A stretch of DNA of 24,958 nucleotides from assembly GCA_002371705.1 (NCBI GenBank), contig DFGI01000050.1, positions 1 through 24,958 on the forward strand. Direction: 5' to 3'. This document shows positions 14,472-21,742 of the stretch, in pieces. Made by a program: the position numbers and the translations under genes. This stretch comes from Bacteroidales bacterium UBA3754 (lineage in GTDB: Bacteria; Bacteroidota; Bacteroidia; Bacteroidales; UBA1715). The notes under the pieces are model-generated. The model searched no databases. It was not told the DNA's origin and worked only from the letters and a program-made list of their open reading frames with translations. Positions within the stretch are counted from its first letter, which is position 1. The number at the start of each line of letters is the position of its first letter.

Positions 14472-16319
14472 TTAGAACTGGAAATATATAAATTTCTGTA
14501 AATCAGCGGTGATAAACTGATAGATTACAAATATTACCATTACGGTAACCAATGCCATTATAGGAAGCGGCAACGATGCAAATTCTATCCGATACCGCCG
14601 TTTGATTCGCTCGGGAATCCAATGTATGAGCATTCCCAGCCAGAACAGCAAAATAATGTTCGCGCAACTTGCCGCTATTTCGGGAATTTGCGACAGATTC
14701 CACTGGGAACCTATTTGCGTGACCATATTTTTAGCCGTATTCCATGCTACTTCGTTTGCCTCGGCAGGGTCGAGATTAGAGCCAGCCCGGAAAAACAGAC
14801 GCGTCCATGTGATGAACACAAACGTTTGAAGCACCGCCCATGCACGCTCAAGCCACGGCAACGGATTTTTGAAACCGATGAAATTATACATAAACCGCAA
14901 AAACGTCCCTATCCATATCGCCCCCAACCACACCAAAGCGATGTTCCACACGGGCGCAGGAAAATACTCTGTCATTTTGTAGATTCCAAATGTCACAATG
15001 CTAATCATAAGCAACCGCAATGGATGGTCCCAATCTTTCCAAAAACGATACACAATCATTCCAATGCCATTCAAACCACCCCAAATCATAAAATTCCAGC
15101 TTGGCCCGTGCCACAAACCACCAAGCAGCATTGTGTTCATTCGGTTCATATTCGACGTAAGTTCCTTCTTTTTCTCTGGTGATTTTCTACAATAAATTGT
15201 CACTATCAACGCCAACGAAACCAACACCACAGCGACCCATATACTTCCCGATAAAATAGTGCCTATCAACGAGATAGTAATAATACACGCATAGGTTCCA
15301 ATCGAGGCTGTGCGGTTTCCGCCGAGCGGAATATACAAATAATCCTGCAACCATTTGGAAAGCGAAATATGCCATCGTTTCCAAAATTCACCCGGATTTG
15401 TCGCTTTATACGGTGAATTGAAGTTACGTGGCAAATGAAATCCCATAATCATCGCCACACCGATTGCTATGTCGGTGTATCCAGAGAAATCGGCATATAC
15501 CTGCAACGAATAGGCAAACAATGCCACAAGGTTCTCAAAACCAGTATATAACAATGGATTTTCAAAAACTCTATCAACAAAATTAACCGCCAAATAATCA
15601 CTGAGGATGATTTTTTTCGCCATTCCATTCAAAATCCAAAAGACAGCAATACCGAACTGCCGCCGCGAAAGGAAATATTTTTTATAAATCTGCGGAACAA
15701 AATCGGCAGCACGAATAATCGGTCCCGCAACTAATTGTGGGAAAAATGTAATGTAAAATCCAAAGTTCAACAAATTGGAAACTGGTTCCACCTTCCGTCG
15801 AAAAACATCCATTATGTAACTGACACACTGGAATGTATAAAATGAAATTCCAACGGGAAGAATAATTTTATCGACAGTAAACATATCTTTTCCCGCTATC
15901 ACATTTCCAATCTCCGCAAACACGTTCACAACGGGAATTGTCACGCCAAACAAGCCGTGTAACATTTCAGCAAAGAAATACGCATATTTGAAATAGCATA
16001 AAATTCCAAGGTTGAGAAGTAGCCCAATCAATAGGCACACTACCCGTCCGCCTTCAGTTTTCCGTTTCGGCATAGCCAAACCTAACAGAAAATTCAACAA
16101 CGTTGCGGAAACCAAAATAATTGTAGCCCAGCCACTTGTCTTGTAATAGAAAAATACGCTGACGAAAAAGATGAACGTATTTCGGAGCAAAACCTTATTC
16201 TTGAACAACGAAAACAACGTGAACACAAGCGCGAAGAACACCCAGAAATCAAACTGAGTGAACAACAACGGTGAGTTGGGGTCAAACGAAAATATTCTTT
16301 TCAAAAACTCTACTACCAT
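14472..16319 (-). CDS. MBOAT-family O-acyltransferase (AlgI-like)
   Basis: The 615-aa protein has over ten membrane helices and the MBOAT signatures of the AlgI group: NSPYKATNPGEFWKRWHISL (301-320, with His317), LQDYLYIPLGGNR (324-336) and LLGGLWHGPSWNF (398-410) with the catalytic His404. AlgI-type enzymes take acyl groups from a cytoplasmic donor and pass them across the inner membrane to periplasmic SGNH partners that esterify a glycan. Between GGNR and the catalytic His there is an extra hydrophobic and charged block (about 337-395) not found in the short AlgI loop. Its start overlaps the stop of the SGNH gene before it by one base (TAATG), implying coupled translation. The acceptor is unknown. 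Confidence 0.9.
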   Translation of the reverse strand: MVVEFLKRIFSFDPNSPLLFTQFDFWVFFALVFTLFSLFKNKVLLRNTFIFFVSVFFYYKTSGWATIILVSATLLNFLLGLAMPKRKTEGGRVVCLLIGLLLNLGILCYFKYAYFFAEMLHGLFGVTIPVVNVFAEIGNVIAGKDMFTVDKIILPVGISFYTFQCVSYIMDVFRRKVEPVSNLLNFGFYITFFPQLVAGPIIRAADFVPQIYKKYFLSRRQFGIAVFWILNGMAKKIILSDYLAVNFVDRVFENPLLYTGFENLVALFAYSLQVYADFSGYTDIAIGVAMIMGFHLPRNFNSPYKATNPGEFWKRWHISLSKWLQDYLYIPLGGNRTASIGTYACIITISLIGTILSGSIWVAVVLVSLALIVTIYCRKSPEKKKELTSNMNRMNTMLLGGLWHGPSWNFMIWGGLNGIGMIVYRFWKDWDHPLRLLMISIVTFGIYKMTEYFPAPVWNIALVWLGAIWIGTFLRFMYNFIGFKNPLPWLERAWAVLQTFVFITWTRLFFRAGSNLDPAEANEVAWNTAKNMVTQIGSQWNLSQIPEIAASCANIILLFWLGMLIHWIPERIKRRYRIEFASLPLPIMALVTVMVIFVIYQFITADLQKFIYFQF

Positions 16320-17584
16320 TATTTTGAAAGCATTGTGTTATTATACGAATCAAGAAAAGCCCGATACAGCATATCGCCCATCAGTTTATATCCTTTTCTC
16401 GTAAAATGAATTTTGTCCTTTTGTGCAAGTCCGAATGCTTCCCACTGCCGCATGGAATGTAAGCCCCCCATTATTGCAAACATATCCCACACTGCGCCAT
16501 CGTGTTTTCGGGCAAGCTCGTAAAAATCGCGCTGCACCCGTAAACCATTGCGGTTCACTTCGTAATGCGATTTTTTTCCACCTGAAATTTTGCGGAACGA
16601 ATCGTTGTTTGTAATAAAGATATACGCACAATTCGGCACCACACGCTCAATTTTAACCAAAAGCGAATCATAATGTGCAATAAACGCCGAATCAGAAAAA
16701 TTCTCTGGGACCGCATCGTTGATACCAATGGCAAATATCACAAGATCGGGACGGATAAGTTTCAAATCACGCTCGAAATGTTCGCACGACAAATATGACG
16801 GAACTGAAGCGCCATTCACCCCTACGGCGTGATAGACAAAGCCCCGTTGATCGTTTTCTGCTAAAAATCCATTAATAGTAAAAGAATGCGGAACGGTGTC
16901 GTTTTGCTGGATTTTCACGGTAAAATGTTCAGCCGGAACAGACAAATGGAACACATACGTGGAACTTACCGAATCAAACGGTGCAGCATACACGGAATCA
17001 TCAACAATCAGAATCGGATTTACCAACGGTGAGTCGCCATAGCCAATCAGCGTAAGACGGTTGAAAATCCATCGATGTCCCTCTTCTGGCGGGTCAAGGT
17101 TCACCGAAATTTCAGCAACTGTATCGGTTGTGACCGCTATTCCTGTCAAGCCAAGCTGTGCAATGCGCGTTTCACGCACATTTCGCGACGAAATCCATCG
17201 TCCTGTATGCGTTACCTTATAATTATGTGGATTATTCGTTTTGGCCGTTTCGTACGGAAAAATCAAACCACGGCTCGTATGGCTGTCGGACATAAGCGTA
17301 TCGAAATGCGAACGGACCTGGTGCGAAAACATATCGGCCTGCACGTGCGAACCCCCAATGTGAAGAATCGACAATTGCCCTTCGCCCGAGCGAAGCAAGA
17401 GATTCATCTTGTCGTAGAAATTCTCCAAACGCTCGCTTTTCCCATTTGGAACAATAATGGTGTTCATTGAATCAACAATAAACGGATATCCAAATTGGTT
17501 TTGTGCATACGATTGAATGCTGACAGAAAAACAAACAAAACAAATAACAAAACGAATTATATATATAAAGCTCCTACTATTCAT
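16319..17584 (-). CDS. Exported SGNH/GDSL-like protein with GGS nucleophile block
   Basis: From ATG 17584 the product is 421 aa; a TTG at 17590 in frame would add two residues. It starts with a signal peptide (residues about 5-28, ending SYAQ). SGNH blocks are visible: block I as ILHIGGSHVQADM (Ser79), where the usual GDS aspartate is Gly; block II Gly in VGVNGAS; block III GIND (Asn289); and block V DKIHF (Asp390, His393). Between blocks I and II lies a beta-rich stretch of about 100 residues. By analogy with AlgJ/AlgX and PatB, it may move an acyl group from the MBOAT onto a glycan in the periplasm. It overlaps the upstream SGNH gene by 8 bases and the MBOAT gene by 1. Its C-terminal MF-IMGG-HSM-QW resembles the matching region of that SGNH protein, so they are probably paralogues. 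Confidence 0.82.
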   Translation of the reverse strand: MNSRSFIYIIRFVICFVCFSVSIQSYAQNQFGYPFIVDSMNTIIVPNGKSERLENFYDKMNLLLRSGEGQLSILHIGGSHVQADMFSHQVRSHFDTLMSDSHTSRGLIFPYETAKTNNPHNYKVTHTGRWISSRNVRETRIAQLGLTGIAVTTDTVAEISVNLDPPEEGHRWIFNRLTLIGYGDSPLVNPILIVDDSVYAAPFDSVSSTYVFHLSVPAEHFTVKIQQNDTVPHSFTINGFLAENDQRGFVYHAVGVNGASVPSYLSCEHFERDLKLIRPDLVIFAIGINDAVPENFSDSAFIAHYDSLLVKIERVVPNCAYIFITNNDSFRKISGGKKSHYEVNRNGLRVQRDFYELARKHDGAVWDMFAIMGGLHSMRQWEAFGLAQKDKIHFTRKGYKLMGDMLYRAFLDSYNNTMLSK

Positions 17585-19118
17585 TGTCAAACACAGTATA
17601 AAACGAACTATCTATAACAAAAGATGAAGAATCTATAGATAAACTATCATATTCCACAGAATCCACATTGTCTTTTCGCACCCATTGAGCATTTCGTTGC
17701 AAAAACGAATAATAATCATAATAATAGAAGAACGATTCGGTGAAGACTTCAGCAATGCGTTTTGCGCCGATTTGCGTGAAATGAATGTAATCGGGTGCTG
17801 CCCACGCTGGTTTGTGTGACACCCACTGAATCATAGAGTTACGTCCACCCATTACCTCAAACATATTCCAAAATGCCGCTCCATTTTCCAATGCGGCTTC
17901 CTTCATTGCCAGCACCACGTCTTCCACGAACGGCCACGTCTGCAATTCCCCATTAATTTTTGTTGACATATCGGCTGGACCAATCACAATAATAAACGCA
18001 TCGGGGTAACATTTTTGCAAATACCGCAATTGACGCGCAAAATCTTTCTTATAATTTTCCACCATATTCTTAGAAGTAATTGACGGCACAGCGTTTCCAC
18101 CATATTCAAGCAAAATCAAAGGCACGTTCAGTGCCGTCATTGAATTGCCCAACAACGAAGATGATATTTTTGTGAAAAATGTGCCGGCACTACCGCGCAG
18201 AGCAATATTGTCAACCGTCACGCCTGTCTGGCTTTCCAACGAAACGCCGTATAATTCCGCAGAACCGTTCAGCCGCATGGTACACGACGACACATTTCCG
18301 CCAAAATTCCACGACAATTCTGTCAAATCAAAAGAATCAGAATTCAGAATTATCGTTGAATCCTTTCCATTTGCCGTCATTTTTGCTTTAAAACCAGCTT
18401 TCACATTCCCCACGAACAACCGTGCGACAGAGAAACGCTTTGTACCTTCATACACCTGTTTCCAATCCCTGCTGGTATATGACAAGGTTACCGCACCGTT
18501 AAGCGTCGCCATTTGCGCCAACACACCGTAACGGTTGTGTGGAAGCGTTTGCCGCATAGTTCCCGAAGCGACATAGCGAGGCAAACTATCGGAAACAACT
18601 TGTCCAACCGATGTGGTTTGGTACAAAGGTACAATTGGAAGCAATCCCGTCCCCATTCCGCCAAATTGCTCCTGTAGCCGCTGACGAAAATATCCAGAAA
18701 TTCTATCCAATTCTATTTGAGAATCGCCGTAATGCAAAATATGGAGCATTTTTGTTTTCGATTGATTTTCCAATGCTTCAAACACGCCGTCCAGCACCGA
18801 CGGATCGTTGTTTGGAAAATACAGACGAGCAGCACTTGTGGTGTCAAATCGTACATAAAACGAAAGAGAATCAATAAAACACAGGGAATCAGCATTTTTT
18901 GTAATTTCCGACAATGTGTCGAGCGACGCAATAAAGTCATTTTCAATACTTTGCAACGATTTTTCCAAATCCACAGTGTCCTTTTTCGATGAAAACACCT
19001 CCTCCAACGATGGAAACCGCAATGTAATTTCCACGCCGTCTTTTGGAAAAATCAAGCACACCACAGCCAAAAGAGAAAACACTCCCCAAATAAAAACTAT
19101 GATACGCCAATTCCTCAT
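17577..19118 (-). CDS. Membrane-anchored SGNH hydrolase-like protein
   Basis: The 513-aa protein has one N-terminal membrane helix (residues 5-24) without a clear cleavage site, then a long linker and an SGNH domain facing the periplasm. Block I is LHYGDSQIELDRI (Asp132, Ser133), block III LLEYGGNAVP (Gly341, Asn342) and block V PDYIHF (Asp443, His446), so the full SGNH set is present. A beta-rich insertion (about 205-295) may form a carbohydrate-binding module. The C-terminus is rich in Ser and Asp. It is the first gene of the operon and has a promoter with a good -7 box. With the second SGNH protein and the MBOAT it probably forms an O-acylation machine. Whether it acts as transferase or esterase cannot be decided from sequence. 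Confidence 0.82.
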   Translation of the reverse strand: MRNWRIIVFIWGVFSLLAVVCLIFPKDGVEITLRFPSLEEVFSSKKDTVDLEKSLQSIENDFIASLDTLSEITKNADSLCFIDSLSFYVRFDTTSAARLYFPNNDPSVLDGVFEALENQSKTKMLHILHYGDSQIELDRISGYFRQRLQEQFGGMGTGLLPIVPLYQTTSVGQVVSDSLPRYVASGTMRQTLPHNRYGVLAQMATLNGAVTLSYTSRDWKQVYEGTKRFSVARLFVGNVKAGFKAKMTANGKDSTIILNSDSFDLTELSWNFGGNVSSCTMRLNGSAELYGVSLESQTGVTVDNIALRGSAGTFFTKISSSLLGNSMTALNVPLILLEYGGNAVPSITSKNMVENYKKDFARQLRYLQKCYPDAFIIVIGPADMSTKINGELQTWPFVEDVVLAMKEAALENGAAFWNMFEVMGGRNSMIQWVSHKPAWAAPDYIHFTQIGAKRIAEVFTESFFYYYDYYSFLQRNAQWVRKDNVDSVEYDSLSIDSSSFVIDSSFYTVFDNE

Positions 19119-19136
19119 ATTAACCTAAAAATCAAG

Positions 19137-19144
19137 CAAAGGTA
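19137..19144 (-). promoter_or_regulatory. -7 box (TACCTTTG) of the SGNH-SGNH-MBOAT operon
   Basis: On the minus strand TACCTTTG matches TAnnTTTG and ends 18 bases before ATG 19118. The region upstream is AT-rich but has no clear TTTG at -33. Confidence 0.6.
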
Positions 19145-19207
19145 CAAAATGTAACGATGATTTTGTTATGGAACGGGAAGAAATACGGAATTGTGTGCTG
19201 TCGCCCC

Positions 19208-20305
19208 TCACATTTTGGTTACCGAACCTTGTTCCACACGGAAAAATATGCCCGAATGTTCGCGCTCCGCAAAAACTTGTTGCAATAGAATTTTATCAGT
19301 GTCGGTTATAAAAATCTGTCCAAAATCCTGACGCTCAACTATTTCAAAAATTTTCCGTGCCCTATCGGTGTCTAATTTGTCAAACAAGTCATCTAACAAC
19401 AAAATCGGTTTTTCTCCATTTTTGTAGTTTGTAATCAATTGATATTGAGCAAATTTCATTGCAAGCAAAAAAGACTTTTTCTGTCCTTGCGAGGCTACCG
19501 TTTTTATAAGATTGTCGTCAAAATAAAAGTGCAAGTCATCGCGATGAATCCCAACCGTGGTGTATGTCAGCAATTTATCACGTTCGTGGTTTTTCGCCAA
19601 CAAGGTCAGCATATCGCCATCATTAAGTTGCGAACTATACTGGATTGAACATTCTTCTGCTGTTGAAATCTCTGAATAAAAAGATTTTGTGTACTCCGAC
19701 AATTCCGCGACCGCTTTTTTGCGTTCATCGTAGAGCGCCCGCCCAACCACCGATAATTTTTCATCAAGAATTGACAAATACGTTTCGTCAACACCAGATT
19801 CTTGTTTCAACAACGCATTTCGTTGTGCAAGCAACTTATTGTATATCAATAAATTATTAAAATATTCCCGATTATACATCGAAACAAAAGCATCCAAAAA
19901 CCGACGGCGTTCCGTGCCACTTTCGTTTATCAGCGCAACATCCGATGGTGTTACAAACACCACGGGCAACAGTCCAATATGGTCGGAAAAGCGGCTGTAT
20001 TTCTTCTCGTTGCACAAAATCACCTTCGACTTATCCGTTTGATTGTAAGCGCAGGATATTTTCGTCTGCACCGAATCCACATCGTATGTTCCCTGAATCA
20101 TAAACGAATTTTCGCCATTTCGAACATTGGAGGCATCGTTGGCAAGCAAATTACTTTTGCAGAACGACAAATAATATATTGCATCCAAAATATTGGTTTT
20201 TCCAACCCCATTTTTTCCAATCAAACAATTGATTGAATCATTGCAATCGAACGACAATTCTTCAATATTTCGATAATTATATATGGATATATTCTTGATT
20301 TTCAT
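19208..20305 (-). CDS. recF: DNA replication and repair protein RecF
   Basis: The 365-aa protein has RecF length and organisation. Walker A is GKNGVGKT (30-37); the Walker B region LLLDDLFDKLD lies near residue 300 and is followed by the FITDTD block. RecF is an SMC-like ATPase that binds gapped DNA and helps load RecA with RecO and RecR. Its start follows the ribonuclease Z stop directly (TAA then ATG), so it is the last gene of a STAS-rnz-recF unit. No good hairpin is seen in the 90 bases after it. Confidence 0.93.
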   Translation of the reverse strand: MKIKNISIYNYRNIEELSFDCNDSINCLIGKNGVGKTNILDAIYYLSFCKSNLLANDASNVRNGENSFMIQGTYDVDSVQTKISCAYNQTDKSKVILCNEKKYSRFSDHIGLLPVVFVTPSDVALINESGTERRRFLDAFVSMYNREYFNNLLIYNKLLAQRNALLKQESGVDETYLSILDEKLSVVGRALYDERKKAVAELSEYTKSFYSEISTAEECSIQYSSQLNDGDMLTLLAKNHERDKLLTYTTVGIHRDDLHFYFDDNLIKTVASQGQKKSFLLAMKFAQYQLITNYKNGEKPILLLDDLFDKLDTDRARKIFEIVERQDFGQIFITDTDKILLQQVFAEREHSGIFFRVEQGSVTKM

Positions 20306-21259
20306 TTAATTAGTTTTTGGTTGCCAAACACAATATGGTGTTCGGTCGGGAGAATAAGAATACAAATCCATAGCCAACTCCACGTTGTCAAACACTTCGG
20401 AAGCATGTTGTAAATGCCCGGCAAGCGATTTGTAGCGTGCGGAATAATGGCCAATTATCAATTTTTCGACATGGGCAAGTTTTGCAAATTCCGCAGCCTG
20501 CCGTGCCGTGGAATGAAATGTTTTTAAAGCCAGATCGCTGTGATTGTCCAAAAATGTCGCTTCGTGGTATAACAAACGTGTACCCTTCACATACTCAGCA
20601 AGTTCTGGTTTAAACATTGTGTCGGCAATATAGGCATACGAAAACGGACGTGGCGGGTCGGTCGTAAGCTCTGAATTTGGAATCACATCTCCATTTTCAA
20701 GCGTAAGGTCGGAACCTTGTTTTATACATTTAATCTCCTCAATTCCAATATTATACTTTTGAATCGCATCTTTGGAAATATTACGTTCCCGTTCATTTTC
20801 CACATAATAAAATCCCCAACAATCAATACGATGCGATAAATAAATGGAGTAAAGTTTATAATTCTTTTTCTCCTCAATGCAAGCAAATGGTTCTTTCGGC
20901 AATGTTTTAAAGAAAATCGGGAAAATCAGCGTCTGCTCCGTGTTTTGGAACAAAAAACGAACAATTTTTTCCAAGCCTTCTGGTCCGTAAATCACCAACG
21001 GCGTTTTCCGTCCTGTCAAATTAAGCGAGGCAAGCAAGCCGAACAAACCATAATAATGGTCGCCATGCAAATGAGAAATAAAAATCACATTGATATTTTC
21101 AAACGGTATTTTCGCCCGTCGAAGTTGCATCTGCGCGCCTTCGCCACAATCCAACAGAAAATATTTGCCCAAAGCGTGCAAAATCTGCGACGACGGAAAC
21201 CGCACCGAATTTGGAGTTGCCGAGCTGCACCCCAGCACAGTAAGCGAATTCTCCTCCAT
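20306..21259 (-). CDS. rnz: Ribonuclease Z
   Basis: The 317-aa protein is a zinc metallo-beta-lactamase-fold nuclease that trims the 3' ends of precursor tRNAs. Visible motifs are the zinc-binding SHLHGDH (His63, His65, Asp67, His68), the Asp of the LLDCGEGAQ strand, YHEATF, and GHYSARY carrying a late His ligand. ATG 21259 is preferred over an in-frame TTG at 21262. The gene begins three bases after the stop of the STAS gene and abuts recF. Confidence 0.93.
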   Translation of the reverse strand: MEENSLTVLGCSSATPNSVRFPSSQILHALGKYFLLDCGEGAQMQLRRAKIPFENINVIFISHLHGDHYYGLFGLLASLNLTGRKTPLVIYGPEGLEKIVRFLFQNTEQTLIFPIFFKTLPKEPFACIEEKKNYKLYSIYLSHRIDCWGFYYVENERERNISKDAIQKYNIGIEEIKCIKQGSDLTLENGDVIPNSELTTDPPRPFSYAYIADTMFKPELAEYVKGTRLLYHEATFLDNHSDLALKTFHSTARQAAEFAKLAHVEKLIIGHYSARYKSLAGHLQHASEVFDNVELAMDLYSYSPDRTPYCVWQPKTN

Positions 21260-21262
21260 CAA

Positions 21263-21610
21263 CTAATCATTTTGAAGAAATTCGTCGGCTTTTTCCTTGT
21301 TTGCCACGATATTCAATACCGATTCCAGCTGCGAAATTGTTATCAACCGATCAACAGATTCCTGCAAACCACACAGCACAAACACTCCGCCCGAATTCTT
21401 GCACAAGCGGTTAGCCACAAGTATCGCACTCAATCCAGACGAGTCACAATACGAACAATTCGACAAATCAAGCACAATATTTTTTTCACGATTTCCGTTC
21501 AGCTGTACCAAATCCGACTTCAACGGAGTTGCCACCTGAATGTCCAACCGTTCCACAAGAATTTCAACCAACGTGTAAGTCGGCATTTTTGTAATTTTAC
21601 AATAATCCAT
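21263..21610 (-). CDS. STAS-domain protein (anti-sigma-factor antagonist type)
   Basis: From ATG 21610 the product is a 115-aa single STAS domain. The core LDLSNCSYCDSSGLSAILVANRL contains DSSG (56-59), where Ser57/Ser58 is the site phosphorylated in SpoIIAA/RsbV relatives. These proteins usually switch partners by kinase-dependent phosphorylation. Here no cognate kinase or phosphatase is nearby. The reading frame stays open to 21709, but a -7 box at 21649-21656 lies in that extension and the added residues do not look like STAS, so the shorter start is chosen. First gene of the STAS-rnz-recF unit. Confidence 0.88.
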   Translation of the reverse strand: MDYCKITKMPTYTLVEILVERLDIQVATPLKSDLVQLNGNREKNIVLDLSNCSYCDSSGLSAILVANRLCKNSGGVFVLCGLQESVDRLITISQLESVLNIVANKEKADEFLQND

Positions 21611-21648
21611 AGCAAACAGAAATTTAATAACACTTATTGCCGTTATTG

Positions 21649-21656
21649 CAAATATA
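21649..21656 (-). promoter_or_regulatory. -7 box (TATATTTG) of the STAS-rnz-recF unit
   Basis: A perfect TAnnTTTG match on the minus strand, 38 bases before ATG 21610, giving a leader of about 30 bases. It diverges from the fucosidase promoter. Confidence 0.65.
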
Positions 21657-21718
21657 CCAATTTTTCGGAATACACGAAAAACAACTGCGATTAAAACAAG
21701 ATTTATCACAAATTCATT

Positions 21719-21726
21719 TATATTTG
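21719..21726 (+). promoter_or_regulatory. -7 box (TATATTTG) of the fucosidase gene
   Basis: A perfect TAnnTTTG match ending 16 bases before ATG 21743. The -33 element is not clear. Confidence 0.65.
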
Positions 21727-21742
21727 TTACAAATTATAAAAA

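Noticed and set aside
14622..15182. Plus-strand open frame of 186 codons
   Set aside because: It is antisense to the MBOAT gene, with a His/Pro/Gln-rich sequence and no motif.
20945..21694. Plus-strand open frame of 249 codons
   Set aside because: It runs opposite rnz and the STAS gene and is rich in Gln, Arg and His without any domain; both real genes are well supported.
21611..21709. N-terminal extension of the STAS protein
   Set aside because: The added hydrophobic residues do not belong to the STAS fold and the extension contains a perfect -7 promoter box.
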